DNA from: an uncultured Pseudomonadales bacterium
GTDB lineage: Bacteria; Pseudomonadota; Gammaproteobacteria; Pseudomonadales; Pseudohongiellaceae
Direction of reading: 5' to 3'
Assembly (NCBI GenBank): GCA_938091935.1
Contig: CALKNV010000060.1
Location: forward strand, 1 to 37,047
DNA length: 37,047 nucleotides
In this document: in pieces, positions 1 to 9,571 of the stretch
Position numbering within the stretch: position 1 is the stretch's first letter
How the letters are laid out: each line of letters starts with the position of its first letter
Notes under the pieces: model-generated
Database searches by the model: none
What the model was told of the DNA's origin: nothing
Seen by the model: only the letters and a program-made list of their open reading frames with translations
Position numbers and translations under genes: made by a program

Positions 1-2
1 GC

Positions 3-62
3 GAGCTTAGCGAGATGAAAGGACCAGGCGGCGTCGTTAACAGAAAGGCATTCAAGCTATGA
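3..62 (+). CDS. nuoA: NADH-quinone oxidoreductase subunit A, C-terminal end only (partial)
   Basis: Only the last 19 codons are in the window. The frame is open from base 3 and ends at TGA 60-62. The start codon of nuoB (59-61) overlaps this stop as ATGA, the translational coupling usual inside nuo operons. The tail peptide ends in NRKAFKL and has no diagnostic motif. The identification therefore rests on position: NuoA is the small membrane subunit encoded immediately before nuoB in the standard order. The membrane-spanning part lies outside the window. Confidence 0.7.
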   Translation, partial: ELSEMKGPGGVVNRKAFKL

Positions 63-700
63 ATTGGGAACTTCAGCGCGCTGACCAGGCCGCTTCTCCG
101 CAACCTGGCGGTAATGCCGTTGACGATTTCATTCGTCAAAACGTCATGATGGCCAAGTTGGAAGATATGGTGTCCTGGGGCCGTAAGAATTCTATCTGGC
201 CCTTTAACTTCGGACTTTCCTGTTGTTACGTGGAGATGGCGACTGCGTTTACCGCGCGTCATGACCTGGCTCGTTTTGGGGCTGAAGTGATTCGAGGCAC
301 ACCTCGGCAGGCTGACATGATCGTGATTGCCGGTACTGTATTTCGCAAAATGGCTCCTGTTGTGCGCCTTCTTTACGATCAGTTGCTCGAACCCAAGTGG
401 GTGATTTCCATGGGATCCTGCGCCAATTCCGGCGGTATGTACGACATTTACTCGGTGGTGCAGGGTGTGGACAAATTCCTGCCCGTAGATGTTTACGTGT
501 CTGGGTGCCCACCGCGGCCTGAAGCGCTGTTGCAGGGCCTAATCCTGCTGCAAGAGTCTATTGGGCGTCAGCGTCGACCGTTAAGCTGGGTCATTAACGA
601 CCAGGGCATTATCCAGCGTGAGGCCAATCCGGTGCAGCGCGAGGTGCGCCACGATGAGCGAATCGCCGCCACAGAGTTGCGAACTCCGGATCAGGTTTGA
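59..700 (+). CDS. nuoB: NADH-quinone oxidoreductase subunit B (NuoB)
   Basis: NuoB is a peripheral-arm subunit of complex I that carries cluster N2, the terminal [4Fe-4S] centre that passes electrons to quinone. The 213-residue protein has the full ligand set: adjacent Cys55-Cys56 in SCCYVEM, Cys121 in MGSCANSGG and Cys150 in [10 protein letters not shown]. Length is close to the usual ~220 residues. The ATG start is locked in place by the 4-base overlap with the nuoA stop. It is the second gene of the nuo operon; a 41-base AT-rich spacer separates it from nuoCD. Confidence 0.98.
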   Translation: MNWELQRADQAASPQPGGNAVDDFIRQNVMMAKLEDMVSWGRKNSIWPFNFGLSCCYVEMATAFTARHDLARFGAEVIRGTPRQADMIVIAGTVFRKMAPVVRLLYDQLLEPKWVISMGSCANSGGMYDIYSVVQGVDKFLPVDVYVSGCPPRPEALLQGLILLQESIGRQRRPLSWVINDQGIIQREANPVQREVRHDERIAATELRTPDQV

Positions 701-741
701 TAAAAAAATCAAATAGATATAACTCTTTATTCAAGTAATTA
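701..741 (+). other. AT-rich spacer between nuoB and nuoCD
   Basis: These 41 bases contain only 6 G/C, against roughly balanced composition in the flanking genes. They include the 14-mer CAAATAGATATAAC (710-723), which matches 13 of 14 bases of a segment in front of leuC (21713-21726). No clear Shine-Dalgarno precedes the nuoCD ATG. The spacer could hold an internal promoter or favour an unstructured leader; no function can be shown from sequence. Confidence 0.5.
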
Positions 742-2523
742 ATGATGGAAAGCGCCCAGATCAGCAAGCCAGCAGCAGCGACCGATAATGCCCTTGTGAC
801 TCAAGTGCTGCGGGATTTTGGTGACCGCATTTTGGCGGTTCAGCCCACTTGCGACGGCATGCCCACCTTTTGGGTCGACCGCAAAGATATCAAGGCGCTG
901 CTCAAGAGCCTGCGCGATGATTCATCGCCTCGCTTCGAGATGCTGTTCGATGTCACGGGCATCGATGAGCGGGTCAGGGTGCACCGCGACGGCCAGCCGG
1001 CTGCGGAATTTACGGTCGTCTACCATCTGATGTCGTTCAGCGGTAACTGCGATGTCCGGGTCAAGGTTCCCTTGCAGGACGCCGATTTGAAGCTTCCCAC
1101 CGTTATCGACCTGTGGCCCAGTGCCAACTGGTACGAGCGCGAGACCTGGGACATGTTTGGTATCGTGTTCGAAGGCCATCCCAATCTCTACCGAATTGTT
1201 TTGCCCCCCACCTGGGAAGGGCATGCCCTGCGCAAGGAACATCCTGCCCGGGCCACGGAGATGGAGCCGTTCTCGCTTGACGATGACCAGGAGGCGTTTG
1301 AGCAGGAAGCCTTGCTCTTCAAACCAGAAGAATGGGGGATGAAGCACAAATCGGACACGTCCGAATTCATGTTTCTGAACCTGGGTCCTAATCATCCATC
1401 CGTGCACGGTGCCTTCCGTATCGCGCTGCAGCTGGATGGTGAGATTCTGGTTGATGCGGTCCCGGACATTGGCTACCACCACCGTGGCGCCGAGAAGATG
1501 GGTGAACGTCAGTCCTGGCACACCTTCATACCATACACAGACCGCATCGATTACCTCGGTGGCGTCATGAACAACCTGCCTTATGTCATGGCGGTTGAGA
1601 AGATGGCTGGCATTGAGGTGCCTGAGCGGGTGAAGACGATTCGCATCATGTTGTCGGAGATGTTTCGAATCTGCAGCCACTTGTTGTTTTACGGCACTTT
1701 TGCGCAGGATGTAGGGCAGTTGTCTCCAATTTTCTACATGTTTGTAGAGCGTGAGCGCATCTTCAATATTATCGAATCTATCTGCGGTGCGCGCATGCAT
1801 CCGGGCTGGTTTCGCATCGGTGGTGTCGCCCAGGACTTGCCCAACGGCTGGGAAACCCGGGTCAAAGAGCTGCTGGACTTCATGCCGCCGCGTCTTGATG
1901 AATATGACCAGATGGTGATGAATAACGGCATCGTGAAGCGTCGTACCCAAGGCATAGGTGCTTATGATACTCAAAAGGCCTATGACTGGGCGGTCACAGG
2001 CCCGGGACTGCGTGCCACTGGCCTCGAGTGGGATTTCCGCAAACAGCGCCCTTACAGTGGCTATGAAAACTTCGATTTCGACGTGCCTATCGCAGTGAAC
2101 GGCGATTGTTACGACCGCTGTGCCATTCGAGTAGAGGAAATGCGCCAGAGCCTGCGTATCATCAAGCAGTGCGTGGATAATATGCCGTCTGGCGATTACA
2201 AGGCCGACCATCCGCTGACTACTCCTCCGCGCAAAGAAAAGACCATGCAGGACATTGAAACGCTGATTAATCACTTCCTCAGCGTGAGTTGGGGACCTGT
2301 TATCCCGCCAGAAGAGGTTACTGTGGCGGTAGAGGCGACCAAGGGCATTAACAGCTACTACCTGGTGAGCGATGGCAGTACTAACTCTTATCGCACCAGA
2401 ATTCGAACACCATCCTTTGCGCATCTGCAGATGATCCCGGAGATTAGCCGCGGCTTTATGGTGGCGGATTTGATCGCAATCATTGCCAGCATCGACTTTG
2501 TAATGGCGGATGTGGATAGGTAA
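742..2523 (+). CDS. nuoCD: NADH-quinone oxidoreductase fused subunits C and D (NuoCD)
   Basis: This is the fused form of the 30-kDa (NuoC) and 49-kDa (NuoD) subunits of complex I, which together shape the quinone-binding pocket next to NuoB. The 593 residues match the E. coli fusion in length. The NuoC part covers roughly residues 1-185 ([27 protein letters not shown]). The NuoD part runs from about residue 200 to the end and shows [32 protein letters not shown] and the closing [14 protein letters not shown]. Translation begins at one of two adjacent ATG codons (742 or 745). The fusion is typical of Gammaproteobacteria and supports that placement. Confidence 0.98.
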   Translation: MMESAQISKPAAATDNALVTQVLRDFGDRILAVQPTCDGMPTFWVDRKDIKALLKSLRDDSSPRFEMLFDVTGIDERVRVHRDGQPAAEFTVVYHLMSFSGNCDVRVKVPLQDADLKLPTVIDLWPSANWYERETWDMFGIVFEGHPNLYRIVLPPTWEGHALRKEHPARATEMEPFSLDDDQEAFEQEALLFKPEEWGMKHKSDTSEFMFLNLGPNHPSVHGAFRIALQLDGEILVDAVPDIGYHHRGAEKMGERQSWHTFIPYTDRIDYLGGVMNNLPYVMAVEKMAGIEVPERVKTIRIMLSEMFRICSHLLFYGTFAQDVGQLSPIFYMFVERERIFNIIESICGARMHPGWFRIGGVAQDLPNGWETRVKELLDFMPPRLDEYDQMVMNNGIVKRRTQGIGAYDTQKAYDWAVTGPGLRATGLEWDFRKQRPYSGYENFDFDVPIAVNGDCYDRCAIRVEEMRQSLRIIKQCVDNMPSGDYKADHPLTTPPRKEKTMQDIETLINHFLSVSWGPVIPPEEVTVAVEATKGINSYYLVSDGSTNSYRTRIRTPSFAHLQMIPEISRGFMVADLIAIIASIDFVMADVDR

Positions 2524-2616
2524 GTAGGCAGGCAGGTAAATAGTTAGATAGATAATTGGATAGATAAGCAGCTTGTTTAGCCAAGAACCCAGTTCTAGAG
2601 ACCAGATTAAAGAAAC
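2524..2616 (+). repeat. Degenerate tetranucleotide repeats between nuoCD and nuoE
   Basis: The 93-base spacer opens with short 4-base reiterations: GGCA/GGCAGG units near 2527-2537, then TAGTTAGATAGATA at 2541-2554 and GGATAGATAAG at 2558-2568. No gene or terminator is visible. The AT-rich TAGATA core resembles the spacers in front of nuoCD, leuC and asd. Low-complexity spacer caused by replication slippage is the simplest reading. Confidence 0.5.
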
Positions 2617-3135
2617 ATGAGCACCCAAGTAATTGCCAGCACCAAAAACCGTGCCAGACAGCTAACCGAAGAAGAGATAGCTGAAATCGAGCACGAAAAG
2701 ACGCTGTACCCTGATAACCAGGCGGTAGGTCTGGAAGCACTTAAAATTGTGCAGAAGTATCAGGGGTGGGTGTCTGATGAATCGTTGCTAGCTATCGCTG
2801 ACTACCTGGACTTGTCGGCGGCAGATCTTGAGGGGGTGGCAACCTTCTTTAACCTGGTTTACCGCCAGCCCGTTGGAAAAAACGTGATTCTGTTCTGCAA
2901 CAGCGTGAGTTGCTGGATATGTCGCTGTGACGACATCAAGGACCACATTTCCAAAAAGCTGGATATCGACTTTGGTCAAACCACTGAAGACGATGAATTT
3001 ACTTTTATTCCGGTGCCCTGTCTGGGTGATTGCGACAATGCGCCGGTGATGATGGTAGGTGACGATCTACATCGCAATCTCACGCCCGAGAAGGTCGATG
3101 AAATCATCACACAATACCGTAACAAGTCTGCTTGA
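2617..3135 (+). CDS. nuoE: NADH-quinone oxidoreductase subunit E (NuoE)
   Basis: NuoE is the 24-kDa thioredoxin-fold subunit of the NADH dehydrogenase module and holds the [2Fe-2S] cluster N1a. The four ligands are visible as Cys94 and Cys99 in FCNSVSCW, and Cys135 and Cys139 in CLGDCDNAPVM. Length is 172 residues (usual ~166). Two further cysteines, Cys102 and Cys104, follow the second ligand closely; they are not family ligands as far as I know. Its neighbour nuoF encodes its direct structural partner. Confidence 0.97.
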   Translation: MSTQVIASTKNRARQLTEEEIAEIEHEKTLYPDNQAVGLEALKIVQKYQGWVSDESLLAIADYLDLSAADLEGVATFFNLVYRQPVGKNVILFCNSVSCWICRCDDIKDHISKKLDIDFGQTTEDDEFTFIPVPCLGDCDNAPVMMVGDDLHRNLTPEKVDEIITQYRNKSA

Positions 3136-3171
3136 AGTTTAAGCATTTGATATCAGGAACTGGATAGAAAG

Positions 3172-4452
3172 TTGGTTTCAAATCCGTTAACAAAGAATAT
3201 CGATATGTCCCGTCCACCGCTGGAAATAGCGGCTTACGAGGCAAATGATGGCTACCAGTCGGTTCACAAGATCGCAGGTGGACTGAGCGCCAATGATGTT
3301 TTAGACACGATCAAAGGATCAGGTCTAAAGGGTCGTGGCGGGGCGGGATTTCCCACTGGTCTGAAGTGGAGTTTTGTCCCGCAAGGCGAAAACTCACCAG
3401 AGCAGAAGTATTTAGTGGTGAATGCTGACGAAATGGAGCCTGGCACTTTCAAGGATCGTTTGCTCATGGAAGGCGATCCGCATTTATTGCTGGAAGGCAT
3501 GATCATTGCTGCCTACACAATCGGTGCCAGCAAAGCCTATATTTTCTTACGCGGTGAATATACTACCTCTGTGCGAACGCTGAAGAACGCAATCGCCGAA
3601 GCTTATGACAAAGGCTATCTTGGCAAGAACATACTGAATACAGGTTTCGACCTGGATATTATTTTGCATACCAGTGCCGGTCGCTACATTTGCGGAGAAG
3701 AGACCGCATTGCTTAACGCGCTCGAAGGTAAGCGCGCTAATCCCCGGGCGAAGCCACCATTTCCGCAAGTGAGTGGGCTATGGGGTAAGCCAACCATCGT
3801 CAACAATGTTGAGACGATTTGTAATCTGCCGGGCATTCTGACCTATGGTATCGACTGGTACAAAGGGCTGGGGCAGGGTGCCGACGCTGGTACCAAGTTG
3901 TTTGGTGTGAGCGGCCGGGTTAAGAATCCTGGATGCTGGGAAATGCCGCTTGGTGTAAGCATTCGCGAGTTGCTGGAAGGAAAAGCTGGTGGGATGCAGG
4001 ATGGGCTCGGGCTCAAGGCATTTTTACCGGGTGGTGGGTCTACTGATTTCATGCTGCCAGAACATCTTGATATTGCTCTGGATTATGACGAAATCGCTAA
4101 AGTCGGAAGTCGTTTGGCTACTGGCACCATGATAATTCTCGATGACCAGACTTGCCCTGTGGGCATGGTTGGTAATCTGATGAAATTTTTCGCCCATGAG
4201 TCCTGCGGATTCTGTACACCCTGTCGCGATGGTCTGCCATGGGTAGACACAATTTTTCGCGAATTTGAGGAAGGCCGCGGGAGCGAAAAGGATTTGCAGA
4301 TACTGCGCGAGCATGTTGATTACATGGGGCCGGGTCGAACATTTTGCGCCCTGGCACCTGGTGCGACTGCACCTTTAGGAAGCGGCTTAAAGTACTTTGA
4401 AGATGACTTTAAAGCCCATATTAAGCAGAAACGTTGCCCTTACAAGCACTAA
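3172..4452 (+). CDS. nuoF: NADH-quinone oxidoreductase subunit F (NuoF), TTG start
   Basis: NuoF is the 51-kDa subunit that oxidises NADH: it binds NADH and FMN and passes electrons to cluster N3. The glycine-rich nucleotide loop GLKGRGGAGFPTGLKW lies near the N-terminus. The N3 ligands are Cys345, Cys348 and Cys351 in ESCGFCTPCR plus Cys392 in TFCALAPGA. I chose the TTG at 3172 over the ATG at 3205 because the extra residues NPLT align with the HPLT segment at the start of E. coli NuoF; the ATG would remove them. An AGGAA at 3155-3159 lies 12 bases before the TTG. The protein (426 residues) is slightly shorter than the ~445 usual in enterobacteria. Confidence 0.97.
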   Translation: MVSNPLTKNIDMSRPPLEIAAYEANDGYQSVHKIAGGLSANDVLDTIKGSGLKGRGGAGFPTGLKWSFVPQGENSPEQKYLVVNADEMEPGTFKDRLLMEGDPHLLLEGMIIAAYTIGASKAYIFLRGEYTTSVRTLKNAIAEAYDKGYLGKNILNTGFDLDIILHTSAGRYICGEETALLNALEGKRANPRAKPPFPQVSGLWGKPTIVNNVETICNLPGILTYGIDWYKGLGQGADAGTKLFGVSGRVKNPGCWEMPLGVSIRELLEGKAGGMQDGLGLKAFLPGGGSTDFMLPEHLDIALDYDEIAKVGSRLATGTMIILDDQTCPVGMVGNLMKFFAHESCGFCTPCRDGLPWVDTIFREFEEGRGSEKDLQILREHVDYMGPGRTFCALAPGATAPLGSGLKYFEDDFKAHIKQKRCPYKH

Positions 4453-4477
4453 TTGATCAGAAGGGCTGGAGTATTAG

Positions 4478-7195
4478 ATGGCAAAAATTGTTATAGATGG
4501 GAAAGAGTACGAAGTAGATCCCAATAACAATCTATTGCAGGAATGTCTGTCTCAAGGGCTGGACCTTCCTTATTTCTGTTGGCATCCATGCATGGGCTCA
4601 GTGGGTGCGTGTCGTCAGTGCGCGGTCAAACAGTACCGAGATGAAAACGATGAGACAGGTACCATTGTAATGGCCTGTATGACGCCTGCGACAGATGGCG
4701 CCATCATCTCTATTGATGACGAACAGGCTCATGACATGCGAGAGCGCGTAATCGAAAGTCTGATGATTAGCCATCCTCATGATTGCCCGGTTTGTGAAGA
4801 AGGGGGCGAGTGTCACCTTCAGGATATGACCTTGATGTCTGGCCACAACTACCGGCGCTATGACAAAAAGAAAGTTACTCATCGCAATCAGTATCTCGGT
4901 CCATTCATCAATCATGAGATGAATCGTTGTATCACTTGCTACCGCTGCGTCAGGTATTACGATGACTATGCAGGTGGCACCGACCTCTCGGCCCAGGCAT
5001 CACACCACCATACTTATTTCGGCCGCCATGAAGAAGGCGTGCTGGAAAGCGAATTTAGCGGCAATCTTGTTGAAGTTTGTCCAACAGGCGTATTCACAGA
5101 TAAGCCGTTCTCGGAACACTACACCAGGAAATGGGACCTTCAAGCCGCTCCAAGCGTTTGCGTAGGCTGCTCCGTTGGTTGCAACACCACACCCGGTGAA
5201 CGCTACGGTACGTTAAGACGGATCGTTAATCGCTATAACAGTGAGGTTAACGGCTACTTCCTTTGTGACCGGGGCCGATTCGGCTGGGACCACGTAAATA
5301 GTGAGGAGCGCATTAATGCTCCTGCTGTTGTTAGCAACGGCCAGTTTTCCGAATTGAATGATGCGGAAGTGCAGCAGCTTCTGACTGATCTCAGGAGCGG
5401 TGATGCAATCGCCATTGGTTCACCACGGGCAAGCAACGAGTCCAACTATGCAATGCGCTGCCTGGTAGGAGTCGATAACTTTTATGCAGGCGTCTCGGAT
5501 CGCGAGCACGATGCAAACAAACTGATGCTCCAGCTCCACAGAGACAGTGCATTCAATATCCCTAGCGTGCGCGATATTGAAAAAGCTGATGCCGTGCTCA
5601 TCGTTGGTGAAGACGTTACTAATACTGCGCCGCGGATCGCCTTGGCACTGCGGCAAAGTGTTCGTAATAAGGCTAGCGAACTCGCAGCAGAAAACAATAT
5701 CCCAGGATGGCAAGATGCCGCCGTTCGGGAACTGGCTCAACACAATCGAAGCCCACTTTTCATTCTAAGCAATGCGGCCACACGACTGGACGACGTTGCT
5801 GTTGATACCACAACGGGTTCATATGCAGATCAGGCCCGAATAGCTTACGCTGTGGCCAACGCGATTGCGGGTCAAAGCAATGATGATCTTGGACTGTCCG
5901 ATTCGGCGCAGTCTCTGGTTGAGACTATTAGTCAGGCGCTTAAGTCGGCCAAACGCCCGTTGATCGTCACAGGCTCCAGTAATGGTGAAGCTGAATTAAT
6001 CAAGGCTGCAGCCAATGTTGCCAGAGCCCTCAAATCTGATACGCCCACCGATCTTTGTCTGATCGTACCGGAGGTCAACACGTTGGGCCTCGAGATGTTG
6101 ACTCAAGTAGATCACAAGCTCGGCGTCGCCCTTTCAAAATGCGCAGCCGGTGAAGTCAACAAACTGGTTGTGCTGGAAAATGATCTATACCGCCGAGCCG
6201 CAACCGCAGATGTGGACGCAGCTCTGGCCAAGGTAGAAAACGTTATCGTGCTGGATCAAATGCCCACCGCGACGACAGCCCAGGCAAACTATGTTCTCCC
6301 GGTCACTGCATTCTCGGAGCATGAGGCGACCTACGTTAACTATGAAGGCAGAGCACAGCTAAGCTTTCAGGTACACCGCACCCGGACTGGTGCTATGCCT
6401 GCATGGAGATGGCTCAGTGACGGTAAGGATGATGTGAACACCATCATCAATCGCTGTAGCGAAGAAGCTTCTGATTTCGGTCATCTGGACGATCTGGTGC
6501 CACACCTTTCACAGTTCGCCGCTGGGCTAAAAATTCCGCGCCAGTCGCATCGTTACAGTGGTCGAACAGCGATGATCGCAAACCTTAATGTGCATGAACC
6601 CAAGCAGCCCATTGACGACGAGTCGGTCATGTCTTTCTCGATGGAAGGTATGCCATCAATGAAGGATGCTTCGATACTTGGCACTACCTGGGCACCTAGC
6701 TGGAACTCCAATCAGTCTATTAGCAAGTTCCAGGAAGAAGTTAATGGTGAGCTCAAACAGGGGCACACTGGAACTCTTCTCATTTCAGAAAAGAGCGATG
6801 CCGGCAGCTTTTTTGAGCCGGCTTTGAGTGAGACTAGCTCAGCCGACCAGCTGGCCCTATCCTGGGCATTCCAAATTTTCGGCAGCGATGAGTTAAGCGC
6901 CAAGTCTTCCGCGATTCAGGCGCGTATGACAGATGCCTATGTTGGACTGTCTCCAGCAGATGCTGAGCGCCTGGAGATCAAACAAGGGCAGCCGGTAACG
7001 ATCGACGGTGGAGCCACAGCAATAGCCTGTGTCCGTGAGCAGGTTGCTGAGGGAAATTGCATTGTTTATTGCGGTGAGCAGCTGAATCCAAATGACTTTG
7101 GCAGTAGCGTAGCAATAGCCAAGTCAGACAGCAGTGCAGGTGACAGAGGCATTGCTGGGTTGATTGTGAGCGATTTGCTGGAGGAGAGCTACTAA
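4478..7195 (+). CDS. nuoG: NADH-quinone oxidoreductase subunit G (NuoG) with N7 cluster motif
   Basis: NuoG is the 75-kDa iron-sulfur subunit of the peripheral arm. The N-terminal ferredoxin-like domain has the N1b ligands Cys34, Cys45, Cys48 and Cys67. The His/Cys set for N5 follows (His99, Cys103, Cys106, Cys112), then the N4 motif in [10 protein letters not shown] further motif C-x2-C-x3-C-x27-C at Cys228, Cys231, Cys235 and Cys263 is the off-pathway cluster N7, found only in some bacterial complexes and here at the same residue numbers as in E. coli. The rest is a diverged molybdopterin-oxidoreductase-like domain with no cofactor expected. Length is 905 residues (E. coli ~908). The stop lies 2 bases before the nuoH start. 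Confidence 0.98.
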   Translation: MAKIVIDGKEYEVDPNNNLLQECLSQGLDLPYFCWHPCMGSVGACRQCAVKQYRDENDETGTIVMACMTPATDGAIISIDDEQAHDMRERVIESLMISHPHDCPVCEEGGECHLQDMTLMSGHNYRRYDKKKVTHRNQYLGPFINHEMNRCITCYRCVRYYDDYAGGTDLSAQASHHHTYFGRHEEGVLESEFSGNLVEVCPTGVFTDKPFSEHYTRKWDLQAAPSVCVGCSVGCNTTPGERYGTLRRIVNRYNSEVNGYFLCDRGRFGWDHVNSEERINAPAVVSNGQFSELNDAEVQQLLTDLRSGDAIAIGSPRASNESNYAMRCLVGVDNFYAGVSDREHDANKLMLQLHRDSAFNIPSVRDIEKADAVLIVGEDVTNTAPRIALALRQSVRNKASELAAENNIPGWQDAAVRELAQHNRSPLFILSNAATRLDDVAVDTTTGSYADQARIAYAVANAIAGQSNDDLGLSDSAQSLVETISQALKSAKRPLIVTGSSNGEAELIKAAANVARALKSDTPTDLCLIVPEVNTLGLEMLTQVDHKLGVALSKCAAGEVNKLVVLENDLYRRAATADVDAALAKVENVIVLDQMPTATTAQANYVLPVTAFSEHEATYVNYEGRAQLSFQVHRTRTGAMPAWRWLSDGKDDVNTIINRCSEEASDFGHLDDLVPHLSQFAAGLKIPRQSHRYSGRTAMIANLNVHEPKQPIDDESVMSFSMEGMPSMKDASILGTTWAPSWNSNQSISKFQEEVNGELKQGHTGTLLISEKSDAGSFFEPALSETSSADQLALSWAFQIFGSDELSAKSSAIQARMTDAYVGLSPADAERLEIKQGQPVTIDGGATAIACVREQVAEGNCIVYCGEQLNPNDFGSSVAIAKSDSSAGDRGIAGLIVSDLLEESY

Positions 7196-7197
7196 AG

Positions 7198-8151
7198 ATG
7201 ACTTTAGAAGTTGGGTCAGGTCTCACAATAGGGCTTATCCTGGGAGTTGTTATTGTCGTTGCGGCAATGCTGATCTGGGTTGAGCGCAGATTGCTTAGTT
7301 TTTGGCAGGAACGTCTTGGGCCAAACCGCGTAGGTCCTTTCGGTTTGCTGCAGGTTGTGGCAGACATGATAAAGATTTTTACCAAGGAAGACTGGGTGCC
7401 GCCGTTCGCGGACCGCTTTAGTTTCGTGCTGGCACCGGCAATCATTATGACGGTAATCCTACTGTCTTTTGCCGTGATCCCGTTTGGGCCAAATATAGGT
7501 GTTGTCGAGTCCAATATCGGTGTGCTTTTTATTTTGGCTATGGCCTCATTGGGTGCCTATAGCGTCATGTTGGGTGGCCTGTCCTCGGACAACAAATATG
7601 CGCTGCTCGGAAGCTTGCGAGCCGCCGCACAAATGGTTAGCTACGAAGTATTCATGGGCATTTCCCTGTTGGGTGTTGTGGCTCTATCCGGAAGCTTCAA
7701 CCTGAGAACAATCGTAGAAGCCCAGGAAGGCATGTGGTTTGTCATTCCCCAGTTTATTGGCTTTGTTATTTTCCTGATTGCAGGTGTGGCTGAAAGTCAT
7801 CGCCTACCGTTCGATATACCCGAGGCGGAGCAAGAGATCTGCGCTGGCTACCACACCGAGTATTCCGGCATGAAATTCGGCATGTTCTTCGTGGGTGAGT
7901 ACCTTGGTTTAGTACTGGTTTCCTCATTAATCACTGTTTTGTTTTTCGGTGGTTGGATGGGACCTTCGTTTCTGCCACCAATCGTCTGGTTCGCACTTAA
8001 GTCTGGCGTGTTTATCGCTTTCTTTATTCTGTTGAGAGCTGCGATTCCACGTCCTCGCTATGACCAGCTAATGAGTTACGGTTGGCTTTTCTTGCTGCCG
8101 TTGTCGTTAATCAACCTGTTAGTAACAGGTGCGATTATTTTGAGTACCTAG
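7198..8151 (+). CDS. nuoH: NADH-quinone oxidoreductase subunit H (NuoH)
   Basis: NuoH is the membrane subunit that anchors the peripheral arm and forms most of the quinone chamber. The 317-residue protein is hydrophobic throughout, consistent with about eight membrane helices. It carries the conserved matrix-side loop [20 protein letters not shown] followed by HTEYSGMKF, rich in the acidic residues linked to coupling of quinone reduction to proton pumping. [19 protein letters not shown] near the N-terminus is also typical. It starts 2 bases after nuoG, implying tight coupling. Confidence 0.98.
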   Translation: MTLEVGSGLTIGLILGVVIVVAAMLIWVERRLLSFWQERLGPNRVGPFGLLQVVADMIKIFTKEDWVPPFADRFSFVLAPAIIMTVILLSFAVIPFGPNIGVVESNIGVLFILAMASLGAYSVMLGGLSSDNKYALLGSLRAAAQMVSYEVFMGISLLGVVALSGSFNLRTIVEAQEGMWFVIPQFIGFVIFLIAGVAESHRLPFDIPEAEQEICAGYHTEYSGMKFGMFFVGEYLGLVLVSSLITVLFFGGWMGPSFLPPIVWFALKSGVFIAFFILLRAAIPRPRYDQLMSYGWLFLLPLSLINLLVTGAIILST

Positions 8152-8176
8152 GGCTTGGGAGCTTCAAAGTAGAAAG

Positions 8177-8716
8177 ATGTTTACATTAGTCAAAGATACA
8201 TTGATCAGCCAGGTCGTTACGCTCTGGGGCGTATTCAAGAAGCTGTTTGTCAAAGCTGACACGGTTGAATATCCCGATCAGCAGCCCTATATGTTCCCAC
8301 GCTGGCGTGGTCGCATCATCCTGAGCCGTGATCCTGATGGCGAGGAGCGTTGTGTCGCCTGTAACCTCTGTGCCGTTGCCTGCCCGGTGGACTGTATTGC
8401 CTTGCAGAAAGGAGAAATGGAGGATGGCCGCTGGTATCCCGAATTTTTCCGAATCAATTTTTCTCGCTGCATTATGTGCGGCTTTTGTGAAGAAGCCTGC
8501 CCAACTAACGCAATTCAACTTACCCCAGATTTCGAGATGGCGGAGTACGTGCGTCAGGACATGGTTTGGGAAAAAGAAGACCTTCTAATCGACGGTTGTG
8601 GCAAATACCACGATTACAACTTCTACCGAGTTGCCGGCAAACAGATTGCAGGCAAGGATAAGGGTGAAGCCTTGAATGAAGCGAAACCTGTGGATGTCAG
8701 GAGCCTGATGCCGTGA
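8177..8716 (+). CDS. nuoI: NADH-quinone oxidoreductase subunit I (NuoI)
   Basis: NuoI holds the two [4Fe-4S] clusters N6a and N6b that connect NuoG to NuoB. Two ferredoxin motifs are complete: Cys59, Cys62, Cys65, Cys69 in [12 protein letters not shown], and Cys98, Cys101, Cys104, Cys108 in [12 protein letters not shown]. Each position is one residue below the E. coli numbering. Length is 179 residues (E. coli 180). Its TGA stop overlaps the GTG start of nuoJ as GTGA. Confidence 0.98.
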   Translation: MFTLVKDTLISQVVTLWGVFKKLFVKADTVEYPDQQPYMFPRWRGRIILSRDPDGEERCVACNLCAVACPVDCIALQKGEMEDGRWYPEFFRINFSRCIMCGFCEEACPTNAIQLTPDFEMAEYVRQDMVWEKEDLLIDGCGKYHDYNFYRVAGKQIAGKDKGEALNEAKPVDVRSLMP

Positions 8717-9195
8717 TTACCTTATTCTATCTGGCGGGCGCAATCGCGGTGATATCAACTGCTGCTGTCATTGTGCAGACTAATATCGTGCACGCCTTGC
8801 TCTACCTGATTCTTTCACTGCTTGCGGTGGCTGTTGTGTTCTATGTGCTCGGTGCGCCTTTCGCAGCTGCATTGGAAGCCATCGTATATGCAGGCGCAAT
8901 ATTGGTATTGTTCCTGTTCGTGATAATGATGCTGAATCTCGGACAACACACCCGAGAACAGGAACGTAGCTGGTTAAGCGCCCGCATGTTCGTGGCACCA
9001 GGAATCATGTCTGCTTTATTGTTGGGTCAGTTTTTAAATGTCATGTCACAAATCGATCAGGACATGGCGATTACCAGGGTAGGGGTGATGGAAGTCAGCG
9101 CATTGCTGTTTGGTCCCTATGTACTTGCCGTTGAATTGGCGTCGATCCTGCTACTGGCGGGTCTCGTTTCGGCATACCACCTGGCGAAGAAATAA
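8713..9195 (+). CDS. nuoJ: NADH-quinone oxidoreductase subunit J (NuoJ), GTG start
   Basis: NuoJ is a small membrane subunit of complex I. The 160-residue product has about five hydrophobic segments and the typical stretch [20 protein letters not shown] followed by [20 protein letters not shown]. This second segment includes the conserved Y-A-G-A-I helix with a pi-bulge in known structures. The GTG start at 8713 overlaps the nuoI stop by 4 bases. The protein ends shortly after [12 protein letters not shown] and is somewhat shorter than E. coli NuoJ (184). Confidence 0.96.
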   Translation: MITLFYLAGAIAVISTAAVIVQTNIVHALLYLILSLLAVAVVFYVLGAPFAAALEAIVYAGAILVLFLFVIMMLNLGQHTREQERSWLSARMFVAPGIMSALLLGQFLNVMSQIDQDMAITRVGVMEVSALLFGPYVLAVELASILLLAGLVSAYHLAKK

Positions 9196-9243
9196 GTAAC
9201 AAACCAAGATCGAAACTAGGGAAGAGAACAAGAGAATTATTCG

Positions 9244-9552
9244 ATGGAAACAATACCCGTAGAGCACGGCCTGATATTGGCCGGCATATTGTTCTGTCTC
9301 GGCCTGATTGGTGTGCTAACCCGGCGCAACATAGTCTTCGTGCTGATGTCATTGGAAGTCATGCTTAATGCCAGTGGTCTGGCGTTTATCGTGGCGGCTA
9401 CCCGATGGGGACACGCCGAAGGGCAGGTCATGTTTCTCATGATTCTCACCTTGGCTGCCGCCGAAGTGGCCGTTGGCCTTGGTCTAATCATTCAAATGTT
9501 CAGGCGCTATCAGACTGTTGATATCAGCGTGCTGAGCGAGATGAAAGGATAG
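9244..9552 (+). CDS. nuoK: NADH-quinone oxidoreductase subunit K (NuoK)
   Basis: NuoK (102 residues, usual ~100) is the small three-helix subunit related to MrpC antiporter subunits. The conserved buried glutamates of the proton channel are present in the segments [13 protein letters not shown] and [14 protein letters not shown] 48-base spacer separates it from nuoJ. Directly after its last codons there is a short tandem GGATA repeat leading into an AGGG that can serve as ribosome binding site for nuoL. Confidence 0.97.
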   Translation: METIPVEHGLILAGILFCLGLIGVLTRRNIVFVLMSLEVMLNASGLAFIVAATRWGHAEGQVMFLMILTLAAAEVAVGLGLIIQMFRRYQTVDISVLSEMKG

Positions 9553-9571
9553 GATAGGGAATTCCGTAACG

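Noticed and set aside
922..2628. Long open frame (568 codons) on the minus strand opposite nuoCD
   Set aside because: It lies entirely opposite a clear, conserved NuoCD coding sequence, shows no recognisable domain, and its composition reflects antisense codon use.
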